Origin: Chloroflexota bacterium
GTDB taxonomy: Bacteria; Chloroflexota; Ktedonobacteria; Ktedonobacterales; Ktedonobacteraceae
Direction of reading: 5' to 3'
Assembly: GCA_902812455.1 (NCBI GenBank)
Contig: CADDZH010000018.1
Location: 1 to 59,639, forward strand
DNA: 59,639 nucleotides
A program made the translations under genes and the position numbers. The notes beneath the pieces were generated by a model. The model did no database searches. It saw only the letters and a program-made list of their open reading frames with translations, and had not been told where the DNA came from. Positions 25,923 through 34,741 of the stretch are shown here, in pieces; the first letter of the stretch is position 1, and each line of letters starts with the position of its first letter.

Positions 25923-26068
25923 ATATTCTCCTGCATGGCGGTCTCCACTGCTAGATACTATACGATGTTTCAGGTAGAAAGGCTAGTACAATGGACAGCA
26001 ATGCGCTATAATCATGCTAGCTAAGACCATACCACGTTCAAGACCTGAGAAAACAGCACTAGAAATAT

Positions 26069-27589
26069 ATGCACGATCAATCATTATCAGAAGCAACATT
26101 CGCGGTTGCTACGCTGGGCTGCAAGGTCAACCAGGCCGATAGCGAGTCTATTAGCGAGCAGATGAGTGCAGCCGGCTTTATCCAGCGCGACTTTGAGGAT
26201 AAAGCAGATATCTACATCGTCAACACCTGCACCGTGACCCACCTCGGTGATCGCAGCTCGCGCCAGCTCATTAGCCAGGCCCGTCGCCGTCATCCTGAGG
26301 CCCTGCTCGTTGTGACCGGCTGCTATGCAGAAGCGAACCCCAAAGCGGTTGCAGCGCTGCCCGGCGTTGACCTGGTGATCGGCAACAGCGGCAAAGATGC
26401 CCTGGCAGACGCCATTAAGGAACAATACCAGACAGGCAAGGCCCTCGAGGGTAGGGCCGATCCTTGCGATCGCCCTGGCACAGACCCTGGTGATCGCCCT
26501 GGAATGTCTATCGCCCCTGGATATGCAACAAAACGAACACCATTGCCCGTGTTGCCGCTTGACACGCAGCATATCGGCAGCGATAGCCTGCTTATCGATC
26601 CAGCAGAGGAAGAGCCACAGCCGGATAATCCCTCCCGGCTCTCACCGTTTGCGCCGCCAGCAGAGCCGGCTCAAGCAGGAGCGGGCAGTACAGTGCGGTC
26701 GCGTACGCGTGTGCAGATGAAAGTGCAGGATGGATGCAATAATCGCTGTACCTATTGCATCGTGCCCTATGTGCGTGGGAAGTCTCGCAGCCGCAGCATC
26801 GCCAGCATAGTAGAGCATGTCCAGCGCAAGGCGCGCGCCGGATATAAGGAAGTCGTGCTGACAGGCATTCACCTGGGAGATTATCATCCCGGAGATGACG
26901 AACAGCGCGATCTTGGCGATCTCATCGCGGCGCTCCTGCGCGAAACGGATATCCCACGCATTCGCGTCTCGTCACTGGAACCGGAAGATTTTCGCCTGCA
27001 ATGGTTGGAGCTGTGGGAAAACCCGCGCATGTGCCGCCACCTGCACCTGCCGATGCAGAGTGGTTCGGATGCGATCCTGCGCAGGATGGCCCGGCGGTAC
27101 AATACGGCGCGCTACCGTAGCATTATCACGACGGCCAGGCAGCTTGTCCCCGGCATTGCCATCAGCACCGATATCATCACGGGGTTTCCGGGCGAGACAG
27201 ACAGCGATTTTGAGCAGACCTACCAACTGGCCAGCGAACTGCAATTCGCCAAAGCCCATATCTTCAGATTCTCTGCCCGCCAGGGAACCGCAGCAGCGCG
27301 CATGAAGGGGCAGATCAGGGATGAAGTGAAGAAGATACGCAGCGAGCGCCTGCTCAGGCTCAACGATGAACACAGCCGCCTCTTCCGGCAGCAGTTCCTG
27401 AGCGAGACCGGGCAGGTGCTGCTCGAGGCTCAGAAGCATGGATACTGGGAAGGCCTGACCGACAACTACCTGCGTGTTGAAGTAGATGGCCTGCCCAATG
27501 CAGATACACATAACTGGCAAAATACGCTGGTCACGGCCCGCCTCTTACACCTGGTCGATGACGGCATCCACGGCATTTTCATCGAATGA
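26069..27589 (+). CDS. mtaB: tRNA methylthiotransferase MtaB with repeat-bearing linker
   Basis: 506 residues. The N-terminal UPF0004 domain has the three cluster cysteines C18 (TLGCKVNQ), C54 (NTCTVTHLGDR) and C85 (TGCYAEANP); the radical-SAM site is C223-x3-C227-x2-C230 in DGCNNRCTYCIVPYVRG. The C-terminal part resembles a TRAM domain. It converts t6A37 to ms2t6A37 in ANN-reading tRNAs. The linker between the domains (about 125-215) is much longer than usual and Pro/Gly/Asp-rich; its DNA at 26451-26520 resembles the dispersed GTAGGGCC repeats, giving DPCDRPG and DPGDRPG. The catalytic domains are intact, so it should be active. Confidence 0.93.
   Translation: MHDQSLSEATFAVATLGCKVNQADSESISEQMSAAGFIQRDFEDKADIYIVNTCTVTHLGDRSSRQLISQARRRHPEALLVVTGCYAEANPKAVAALPGVDLVIGNSGKDALADAIKEQYQTGKALEGRADPCDRPGTDPGDRPGMSIAPGYATKRTPLPVLPLDTQHIGSDSLLIDPAEEEPQPDNPSRLSPFAPPAEPAQAGAGSTVRSRTRVQMKVQDGCNNRCTYCIVPYVRGKSRSRSIASIVEHVQRKARAGYKEVVLTGIHLGDYHPGDDEQRDLGDLIAALLRETDIPRIRVSSLEPEDFRLQWLELWENPRMCRHLHLPMQSGSDAILRRMARRYNTARYRSIITTARQLVPGIAISTDIITGFPGETDSDFEQTYQLASELQFAKAHIFRFSARQGTAAARMKGQIRDEVKKIRSERLLRLNDEHSRLFRQQFLSETGQVLLEAQKHGYWEGLTDNYLRVEVDGLPNADTHNWQNTLVTARLLHLVDDGIHGIFIE
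26451..26520 (+). repeat. Repeat-like insertion inside mtaB
   Basis: GTAGGGCCGATCCTTGCGAT, then CGCCCTGG, with two further copies of (G/T)(A/C)TCGCCCCTGG-like words (GGTGATCGCCCTGG, TCTATCGCCCCTGG). The first unit has the layout of the local GTAGGGGCC...GCCC hairpins. It keeps the reading frame and falls in the interdomain linker. Confidence 0.6.
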
Positions 27590-27637
27590 TTCAGAATGGA
27601 GACCGATAACGAAGATATACAAGCCGATGGGGCATCT

Positions 27638-27678
27638 GTAGGGGCCGATTTATCGTGCCCACCGCTGATTTATCAGCC
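27638..27678 (+). repeat. GTAGGGGCC hairpin repeat, copy 4
   Basis: GTAGGGGCCGATTTATCGTG plus CCCA, then CCGCTGATTTATCAGC. The second hairpin has T:A in place of C:G seen in other copies, a paired change. Lies in the mtaB-ubiD intergenic region, about 85 nt before the UbiD start. Confidence 0.85.
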
Positions 27679-27762
27679 CTTAATCGATGCTCACATATCG
27701 CATTAAAAAGTTGAAAATCATCATTGCGCGCAGTGCTAAATAACAAAAAGGATATTCCTCAT

Positions 27763-29220
27763 ATGGCATTTCAAGATTTACGTGAGTTTATGGCCCTCCT
27801 CGAAAAAAAAGGACAACTGCAACGTATCAAGGCTTCCGTCTCCTGCGAGCTGGAAATTACCGAGATCACCGACCGTGTCACTAAAGCAGGTGGCCCCGCG
27901 CTGCTCTTCGAGAACGTCATTGGCTACAATATCCCGGTGCTGATCAACACTTTCGGCAGCGAGGAGCGCATGTCCTGGGCGCTCGGTGTGAACAACCTGA
28001 ACGAACTGGGCGAGCGCCTCAAAAAGTGGCTCGATCTCGTGCAGAATCGCCCGCCAGAAGGCCTGATGGAGAAGATCAAGCTCGTGCCGGAACTGGCGGA
28101 ACTGGCACGTATCGGGCCAAAGTCTGTATCCCACGCCCCCTGCCAGGAAGTTGTCCTCACCGAGAACTTCGATGTCAACATGTTTCCCATTCTCAAGTGC
28201 TGGCCCGAAGATGGAGGGCGCTACATCACGCTGACGATGTGCCACAGCAAGGATCCGCTCACGAACAAGCGCAATATCGGCATGTACCGTGTCCAGATCT
28301 ACGATGGGCAAACGGTCGGTATGCACTGGCAAATTCATAAAGGCGGCGCGGCGCATTTTCGCGATGCCTCGCGGGAACACCGGCGCATGGATGTGGCCGT
28401 AGCCATCGGAGCAGAACCGGCGAGCATCTACGCTGCCAGCGCGCCATTGCCCCCCGGCATTGACGAGTTACTTTTCGCCGGTTTCTTGCGCCGCAAACCT
28501 GTCGAGGTGGTGCAGTGCAAGACCGTTGATGTACAGGTGCCTGCCAGCGCGGAGATTGTCCTGGAAGGATATGTTGACACAGACGAATTGCGTCCCGAGG
28601 GGCCTTTTGGCGACCATACCGGGCACTACACACCTGTCGAGCCATATCCGGTGATGCACCTGACGGCCATCACGCATCGCCGCAACCCCATCTATGCCAC
28701 AACGATCGTGGGCAAGCCGCCTATGGAGGATGCCTACCTGGGTAAAGCCACGGAACGATTCTTCTTGCAATTGGTGAAGGTCATCTTGCCGGAAGTCGTG
28801 GACATGAACATGCCGGTCGAAGGCGGCTTCCACAACGTCGTCATCGTCTCCATCAAGAAACGCTATCCAGGGCAGGCCAAAAAGGTGATGAGCGCGATCT
28901 GGGGCATGATGCTGATGATGCTCTCCAAGTTCATTGTTGTGGTAGACGAAAACGTCAACGTACAGGATTTGCACGAGGTGCTCTTCCGCGTCGGCAACAA
29001 TGTCGATCCCAAGCGCGATACGTTGCTTGTCGATGGGCCGGTCGATGCGCTCGATCATTCTTCGCCGTTTGAAAAATACGGGTGGAAAATGGGCCTCGAC
29101 GCGACCGCCAAGTTCCCCGAGGAGGGCCATCCTCGTCCCTGGCCGCCCGATATCGTGATGAGCGAGGAGATTGTGGAGCAGGTAACCCGCCGCTGGAAAG
29201 AGTACGGAATCTCACTATGA
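27763..29220 (+). CDS. UbiD-family decarboxylase
   Basis: 485 residues of the UbiD/menaquinone-type decarboxylase family, which uses prenylated FMN to remove carboxyl groups from aromatic or unsaturated acids. Signs are DLREFMALLEKKGQLQRIKA at the N-terminus, HIHKG-like MHWQIHKGGAAHF, EGPFGDHTGHYTPVEPYP (conserved E/R/E catalytic area) and PFEKYGWKMGLDATAKFPEEG at the end. ATG at 27763 has AAGGA 10 nt upstream; the frame opens 13 codons earlier without a site. No UbiX gene is in the window. Its stop overlaps the GNAT start (ATGA). Confidence 0.93.
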   Translation: MAFQDLREFMALLEKKGQLQRIKASVSCELEITEITDRVTKAGGPALLFENVIGYNIPVLINTFGSEERMSWALGVNNLNELGERLKKWLDLVQNRPPEGLMEKIKLVPELAELARIGPKSVSHAPCQEVVLTENFDVNMFPILKCWPEDGGRYITLTMCHSKDPLTNKRNIGMYRVQIYDGQTVGMHWQIHKGGAAHFRDASREHRRMDVAVAIGAEPASIYAASAPLPPGIDELLFAGFLRRKPVEVVQCKTVDVQVPASAEIVLEGYVDTDELRPEGPFGDHTGHYTPVEPYPVMHLTAITHRRNPIYATTIVGKPPMEDAYLGKATERFFLQLVKVILPEVVDMNMPVEGGFHNVVIVSIKKRYPGQAKKVMSAIWGMMLMMLSKFIVVVDENVNVQDLHEVLFRVGNNVDPKRDTLLVDGPVDALDHSSPFEKYGWKMGLDATAKFPEEGHPRPWPPDIVMSEEIVEQVTRRWKEYGISL

Positions 29221-29765
29221 GAGAGGAAATAACCATCAGGCCGGCGAGACCTGAGGATGCTGCCGGCATCGCGAAAGTACACGTCGATACCTGGCGCACA
29301 ACCTATTCCGGCATTGTACCGGATGATTACCTGGCTTCGTTATCGTATGAACGACACGAGCAGGGCTGGACCAGGCAAATCAAGGAAGCTGCTGAGGGGA
29401 ACATTTTTATCTACGTTGCAGAGGATAACGAAGGGCGTATCGTTGGCTTTGTCTCAGGGGGGCCAAACCGCAACCCCGATCCGGTTTACAAAGGCGAACT
29501 CTATGCCATCTATATCCTGCAAGCCTATCAAGGACTGGGTATTGGCCGGAAACTGACCCTGGCTCTGGCTCAAAGCTTATTCGAGGCAGGTCTCGATTCG
29601 ATGATCTTATGGGTGCTTGCCAAAAATCCTGCACGCCGCTTTTATGAGTCGCTGGGTGGACAACTGGTGAAGTCAGGCCAGTTCGAGATCAGTGGGGTTA
29701 CCATAGAGGAAGTGGCCTATGGCTGGCCAGATATTCGCACCCTGCTAGAGGATTCCAGGCAATGA
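29217..29765 (+). CDS. GNAT-family N-acetyltransferase
   Basis: 182 residues, one GNAT domain: TIRPARPEDAAGIAKVHVDT is the first strand-helix, YAIYILQAYQGLGIGRKLT is motif A with the acetyl-CoA loop QGLGIG, and FYESLGGQLVKSGQFEI is motif B. The start at 29217 overlaps the UbiD stop by 4 nt, and its own stop overlaps the next gene by 4 nt. So UbiD, GNAT and the Vgb-like lipoprotein form one translationally coupled unit. Substrate unknown. Confidence 0.92.
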   Translation: MREEITIRPARPEDAAGIAKVHVDTWRTTYSGIVPDDYLASLSYERHEQGWTRQIKEAAEGNIFIYVAEDNEGRIVGFVSGGPNRNPDPVYKGELYAIYILQAYQGLGIGRKLTLALAQSLFEAGLDSMILWVLAKNPARRFYESLGGQLVKSGQFEISGVTIEEVAYGWPDIRTLLEDSRQ

Positions 29766-30883
29766 AACTCCTATCTCGCAGCTACCTTCTCTGGCTCCTC
29801 ATACTTTCCCTGTTCCTGGCGGCATGCGCAAGCATTGCCCCTACATCAACATCCCCAGGATCGAGCACTACTCCAACTACAGGCACAAAGTCGTCGTCTT
29901 CACCGGTCATTATGCAAAACGGGCAGTTCCAGGAGTATCCATTACCTCAATCAAATGATGGGCTGATGCGGCCTGCCATCGATCACGAGGGGCGCATCTG
30001 GTTCGGTGAGATGGGGCGTAACTACCTTGCCGTCTTTGACCCGCGAACGCAAACATTCCGGCAGATAACGCCGCCACACGGCCTTTCCGGCATTATGGGC
30101 GTAGAGGTAGCCTCCGATGACACCATCTGGTTCGCCGAGCAGTACGCTAACTATATCGGTCACTACTTCCCGACTACAGGTCAGTTCCAGGTCTACCAGT
30201 TGCCTACATTCAAGACTCCCGACCCCAGCAATCCAGGCAAAAAGCTTACTTTACCCAGCGCACCTAACGACATCGCCATCGATGCGCAGGGTAATATATG
30301 GTTCACCGAACTGAATGCAGACGCCATAGGAGAGCTTGATCCGCATACGGGCTCTCTCAAACAGTACCCGCTTGCTGGTACGAACCGCACGCAGAAGTTC
30401 ACCCCCTACGGCATAACTGTTGATCCACAGGGGATGATCTGGTTTACCGGAGTGAGCAGCGACCGTGTTGGCAGGCTCGATCCGCAAACGGGCAAGATCA
30501 CGTACTTCAGTAAACCCGGCCTCACCAGCGGGCTTATGGAGATTACCAGCGACAGGCATGGCACGATCTGGATCACGTCATTTAGCAATGGCCTGCTTCT
30601 CAGCCTCGATCCGCGCACGGGAACCTTCACCGCCTACTACGCTCCCTCGACGAGCAACAATGCAGGAAGCATCTATGGCGTGACAATCAGCCCCAATGAT
30701 GCCGTCTGGGTGACGGTCTCATCGGCAAACGTAATAGCCCGGCTTGATGTGGCAGCCAAACAGTTCGTGTATTATCCTATTCCGACACCCAATAGCTTAC
30801 CCTTTGGGATTGTGGCAAGCAGCGATGGCACACTCTGGTTTACCGAAGCCGGGAGCGACAAGATCGGGATGCTGATGCCCTAG
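29762..30883 (+). CDS. Vgb-like (streptogramin-lyase-like) beta-propeller lipoprotein
   Basis: 373 residues. Lipoprotein signal with lipobox LAAC, Cys at residue 22, then a Ser/Thr/Pro linker. The rest is a propeller of repeated units like DHEGRIWFGEMGRNYLAVFD, SDDTIWFAEQYANYIGHYF, DAQGNIWFTELNADAIGELD and SDGTLWFTEAGSDKIGMLMP, the pattern of virginiamycin B lyase. Lyase activity is not assured, as many lipoprotein relatives are only binding propellers. 4-nt overlap with the GNAT gene. No resistance context seen. Confidence 0.88.
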   Translation: MKLLSRSYLLWLLILSLFLAACASIAPTSTSPGSSTTPTTGTKSSSSPVIMQNGQFQEYPLPQSNDGLMRPAIDHEGRIWFGEMGRNYLAVFDPRTQTFRQITPPHGLSGIMGVEVASDDTIWFAEQYANYIGHYFPTTGQFQVYQLPTFKTPDPSNPGKKLTLPSAPNDIAIDAQGNIWFTELNADAIGELDPHTGSLKQYPLAGTNRTQKFTPYGITVDPQGMIWFTGVSSDRVGRLDPQTGKITYFSKPGLTSGLMEITSDRHGTIWITSFSNGLLLSLDPRTGTFTAYYAPSTSNNAGSIYGVTISPNDAVWVTVSSANVIARLDVAAKQFVYYPIPTPNSLPFGIVASSDGTLWFTEAGSDKIGMLMP

Positions 30884-30961
30884 CTTATTTGACACTCCTG
30901 GTAACAACAGATACAATATTACTGGATATAGTGGAGCCTACTTCGCAAAGAGAGCAATATC

Positions 30962-32074
30962 ATGGCTTACACCAGCATGGAGTACAAAAGAATTACTCGC
31001 AACCATAGATTTCTCAAACCGATCCTGAGCATTCCGGTTTTTTACAAAGTCCTGATTGCCAACAGCCTGATCATCTTTATCGGCGCAACGGGTGGCACCT
31101 GGCTGGCTTCCAATCTGCACAACAGCCACCAATCAGTCGCAACTCCGACTTCCTTGATCATTTTCGTGGTGGTTGGCTGGTTTGTCAGCGTGGTGCTCAA
31201 CTTCGTTGTGCTTCAGATCGCCTTCCGCCCCTTAATGGACCTGGGCAAAGTGATGAAGCGAGTGCAGGCCGGCGAACACACCCTGCGCGCACCGCTCACC
31301 GGGCTTGATCCAGAAGCAGATCAGCTCGCCCAGACATTCAATACCATGCTCGAAGCGATTGATAACGCAACGCGCCTGCGCGCCAACCAGATCATCCACG
31401 CGCAGGAGCAGGAACGCAAGCGCATTGCCCGTGAGCTGCATGATGAGACAAGCCAGGTTCTCACCTCACTGCTCATCAGCCTGGCTATCCTGGAGGAATC
31501 GGCTACGACACAGGAGGCGCGAGACCGCATTGCAGATACGCGCAAACTGGCTCACCAGACACTGCGCGCTATCCGTAACTTGAGTATTGATCTCCGGCCC
31601 AGCGCGCTCGATGACCTGGGCTTGTTACCTGCGCTGCGCTGGTACATCAAGGAATATCAACAGAAGTGCTCAATTGAGGTCGAGTTCACTGCTACAGGCT
31701 TCAAAGAGCGATTACCCGCTGAAATGGAGACCGCGCTTTATAGAATCATCCAGGAGGCCTTAACCAACACCGCGCGCCACGCGAAGGCCCACAAAGTGTT
31801 CATCACTATGAAAGAGGATGGAGAAGCAGTATATGTGACCATTGCCGACGACGGGCAGGGTTTTGATGTCGATGCTGTGCTGAAGACACCATACCAGGAA
31901 CGCGGGCTGGGGCTGGTGGGTATGTACGAGCGAGCAGTTCTGCTCAATGGGGAGCTCACCATCCATTCCAGCGCCGGGCGTGGCACAACGGTAGAAGTTC
32001 GCATACCACTTCATCCACCAGAAGAAACAGAAGCAGAATTAAGTCCGGCCTCACAACTTGAAGGAAATAATTAG
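30962..32074 (+). CDS. Sensor histidine kinase (NarL/HisKA_3 type)
   Basis: 370 residues. Two membrane helices (about 30-50 and 65-88) with only a short outer loop, a HAMP-like region (FRPLMDLGKVMKRVQAGEHT), the HisKA_3 box ERKRIARELHDETSQVLTSL with phospho-acceptor H160, and the ATPase domain with N-box ALTNTARHAKA, DDGQGFD and GLGLVGMYERA. The short sensor part suggests it senses membrane or redox state, or works with a partner. Followed by its response regulator 29 nt later. Confidence 0.94.
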   Translation: MAYTSMEYKRITRNHRFLKPILSIPVFYKVLIANSLIIFIGATGGTWLASNLHNSHQSVATPTSLIIFVVVGWFVSVVLNFVVLQIAFRPLMDLGKVMKRVQAGEHTLRAPLTGLDPEADQLAQTFNTMLEAIDNATRLRANQIIHAQEQERKRIARELHDETSQVLTSLLISLAILEESATTQEARDRIADTRKLAHQTLRAIRNLSIDLRPSALDDLGLLPALRWYIKEYQQKCSIEVEFTATGFKERLPAEMETALYRIIQEALTNTARHAKAHKVFITMKEDGEAVYVTIADDGQGFDVDAVLKTPYQERGLGLVGMYERAVLLNGELTIHSSAGRGTTVEVRIPLHPPEETEAELSPASQLEGNN

Positions 32075-32103
32075 AAACAGGTACAAGAATACATCTTCAC
32101 GCT

Positions 32104-32754
32104 ATGAAAATACACATTTTGCTGGCTGATGACCATACAATTCTACGAGCCGGCCTCAAAATGATGCTCAATGCCCAACCGGATATGGAAGTAATTGGTG
32201 AGGCGCACGATGGACGGCAGGCTGTCAATGAGGCTTTGCGCCTGCAACCTGATATCGTGCTCATGGATATCACCATGCCCGATATCAATGGGATCGAAGC
32301 AACGCGGCAGATCAAAAGGATGTTGCCAGACGTCAAGGTGCTGGTGCTGACTATGCACGAAAACGACGAGTACGTGTTCCAGGCGCTGCGCGCCGGCGCA
32401 TCAGGATATATTCTCAAAGAGGCTGCCGATACAGAACTGATTACAGCGCTGCATGTGATCCAGAGTGGCCAATTTTATCTCTCACCAACGGCGCAGTCGG
32501 TGATTGTGGGAGATTATTTGCAACGGGTACACACGGGCGAAGAGAGGGATAGCTATAGCAGCCTGACAGAGCGCGAAAAGGAAATCCTGAAGCTTGTGGC
32601 AGAGGGATACACCAATAACCAGATTGCAGAACGTCTCGTCATCAGCCCGAAAACGGTCGATACTCACCGCACGCACGTCATGGATAAGCTCAACTTGCAT
32701 AGCCGCGCCGAACTCGTTAAATATGCTATGCGGCGCGGCTTACTGGAGGATTAG
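32104..32754 (+). CDS. Response regulator, NarL/LuxR type
   Basis: 216 residues. Receiver domain with acidic pocket LLADDH (D9, D10), phospho-acceptor D55 in IVLMDITMPD, and the conserved Lys in GYILKEAAD. C-terminal LuxR helix-turn-helix LTEREKEILKLVAEGYTNNQ and ISPKTVDTHRTHVMDKL. It pairs with the upstream kinase; the target genes are unknown, though the Vgb-like unit just upstream is a possible one. Its stop overlaps the convergent small gene by 4 nt. Confidence 0.95.
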   Translation: MKIHILLADDHTILRAGLKMMLNAQPDMEVIGEAHDGRQAVNEALRLQPDIVLMDITMPDINGIEATRQIKRMLPDVKVLVLTMHENDEYVFQALRAGASGYILKEAADTELITALHVIQSGQFYLSPTAQSVIVGDYLQRVHTGEERDSYSSLTEREKEILKLVAEGYTNNQIAERLVISPKTVDTHRTHVMDKLNLHSRAELVKYAMRRGLLED

Positions 32755-33095
32755 GCTTCCTCGTCCCCGAAGCCCGCGCTGCTCTCGCTTTCTTCAGCAA
32801 AATACTCGTCGCTATAGAAACCGATATCTCTTCCTACGTAAACACTCACAAGAAAGTCTTCGCGGGGCATATCGGCTGAGAGAACGAGGTCTTCATCGAT
32901 CTGCTCGATGAGCTTGGTTAAATCAGCCTCCTCAAGTTCTCGCTCTAAAATGAGCGTTCCATGCACGGCAGTTGAAGTAAAGTGAATGTCGATGGTACCC
33001 AGTCTATTGTTGCTCTGCAAGCTATTTCCTTGCATAATATAGTACCCCTCAGAGTAGGGAGTCCGAAAGTGCCGTTCAAAACGAATGTCTTCCAT
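32751..33095 (-). CDS. Small acidic protein of unknown function
   Basis: 114 residues, alpha/beta in pattern: DIRFERHFRTPYSEGYYIMQ, strands around IDIHFTSTAVHGTLILE, a helix LTKLIEQIDEDLV and an acidic tail ending in GFGDEEA. No family recognised. I set the start at 33095, where GGAG lies 10 nt upstream. No signal peptide. The acidic tail suggests an adaptor or binding protein; that is speculation. Confidence 0.65.
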   Translation of the reverse strand: MEDIRFERHFRTPYSEGYYIMQGNSLQSNNRLGTIDIHFTSTAVHGTLILERELEEADLTKLIEQIDEDLVLSADMPREDFLVSVYVGRDIGFYSDEYFAEESESSAGFGDEEA

Positions 33096-33278
33096 CTGCG
33101 TGTTTCTCCAGCACAGCAACCAGCTTTGCCGTGCTCTCCTTTCTTAATGATAAGATGAATGATGCCATACCGCGATTGTTGATAGCACGAGACGCCTCAG
33201 GCGCTGTATGTCGATAAATATTGGGCATATTATATCATATGCCTGTCTTAACTCAACCTCATCAAAAGAAGGCACAGG

Positions 33279-34628
33279 CTATGAGAGGAATTGAAATGAT
33301 GAGCGAATAGTAGAGAAAACTAGCTGATCTTCCTGGCCATACGTTGTCTGAGGAGCCATTTGCATGATGGTAAAGAGCTGGTTATGGTGAATTGTCGCAT
33401 ATATTATCTCGGTATAAGTCGCCCCACGAACGAAGATATTCCCCTTAATCTGCTGCCAGGATGCGCCCGCAAAAGTCACTGGTTGCAGCCCAGTTTGTAG
33501 ATTGCTCATTTTGAGGGCACTTGCTTCCCGCTGCAGGTACTGGCTGAGATCGCTGCCGCCGGCAGGCCTGACTGTAACATCGACCTGGTCGGTCTGGCTG
33601 CTATCATAGAATTGCGCAGTTCCCTTGCCGGTATCCACTTTTGAGGCCCAGCCATTGGGGTACTGGAGAGAAAAACCAAGCTGTTCGCTACTAAAGGTCT
33701 GCTGCGGCTGTGTAATACCCGGTACGGTAAACGGCTGGTACACGATAATCCAGGCCACAATCAGGCCTGCGAGCAAAAATAAAAAGAGGACGCCAATTAC
33801 TATCAGCGGCTTTCGATTTCTACGGCGTTCTGGAAGAGGCCGGACTACCGGGGTTGGAGGAACCTGTCTCCTTTCCGGCATTGGTTGAGCAAAGGATGGG
33901 TTGGACGCTCGCTGCGCGTACTGGCTGGCAGGACGGGCATATGAGGGGGCCTGCGGGGAAGGAGCTTGCTGAGCACGATCTGGAACATTGCCACGAGGCT
34001 GGAGAGAGCGCTGCTGGGCAGGTGTTCCCGCAGCCTCGAGCGTTGGTTTGACTCGCGTTGGTGTAGAAATTGGAACAGTATCAACCTGCTCAACTTCATC
34101 AGGTTGAGGGCCCCGTGTTGACTGATCCGGCGCAGCAGGCTGGGGAGTTTTTGCGCTTTTCTCTGGAGAACCCATAATAAGCGGATTGGTAGGCCGGTTC
34201 TCGACATCATTTTTCTGCTCAGAGGGATCCGCCTCCACCTCAGTAGCAGGAGAATCTGCCTGTTCTGGTTCCCATACCTTCATATGAAGTTTGCGCGCTG
34301 CTGGATGAGCGTCCTGTGCCGGTGGTACTGCTGGTGCTGGCGTTTCTGGCGAGGGAATATTTCTGCTTCGCGTCTCTTTATCAAGCTGGCTTATCCAGGC
34401 TGGTGGTTCATCCTGCACAGGGCGCCGGGTAGAGCGAGACGAAGGCTGCTGCGCAACCTGCTCCTTGAGCACTGTTCTGGGAGCATCTTGTGAATCCGCA
34501 GGAGATGCAGGCGGAGCAGTGTACTTAGGGCTAAAAGGATGAGTGGGAACGAGTGTTCCACAATTTGTGCAATAACGCGCATCTTCTCTCGGTAATGGTT
34601 CCCCGCAATGGGTGCATAATGTCGCCAC
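33279..34628 (-). CDS. Zinc-ribbon protein with long disordered region, one membrane helix and outer domain
   Basis: 449 residues. Starts with a zinc ribbon (LCTHCGEPLPREDARYCTNCGT, two CxxC knuckles), then about 230 Pro/Gln/Glu/Ala-rich residues with no fold, one membrane helix (about 275-295, KPLIVIGVLFLFLLAGLIVAWIIV), and a C-terminal globular part (EQLGFSLQYPNGWASKV and onward) that resembles PsbP/DUF1795-like lipid or protein binders. GTG start at 34628 has AGGAGG 8 nt upstream; the ATG at 34646 overlaps that site. Function unknown; the build suggests an envelope sensor. Confidence 0.78.
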   Translation of the reverse strand: MATLCTHCGEPLPREDARYCTNCGTLVPTHPFSPKYTAPPASPADSQDAPRTVLKEQVAQQPSSRSTRRPVQDEPPAWISQLDKETRSRNIPSPETPAPAVPPAQDAHPAARKLHMKVWEPEQADSPATEVEADPSEQKNDVENRPTNPLIMGSPEKSAKTPQPAAPDQSTRGPQPDEVEQVDTVPISTPTRVKPTLEAAGTPAQQRSLQPRGNVPDRAQQAPSPQAPSYARPASQYAQRASNPSFAQPMPERRQVPPTPVVRPLPERRRNRKPLIVIGVLFLFLLAGLIVAWIIVYQPFTVPGITQPQQTFSSEQLGFSLQYPNGWASKVDTGKGTAQFYDSSQTDQVDVTVRPAGGSDLSQYLQREASALKMSNLQTGLQPVTFAGASWQQIKGNIFVRGATYTEIIYATIHHNQLFTIMQMAPQTTYGQEDQLVFSTIRSSFQFLS

Positions 34629-34741
34629 GAAATCCCCCTCCTGCATCCGGTTTAGACACTCTAACTCATCTGAATAAGGATATATCCTAAATCGCTCATT
34701 CCGTCAAGTGATACTATCATCTATAGGACATATAGCCTCGT

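Noticed and set aside
28468..29130. 220-codon minus-strand frame
   Set aside because: Antisense to UbiD; no start site or domain.
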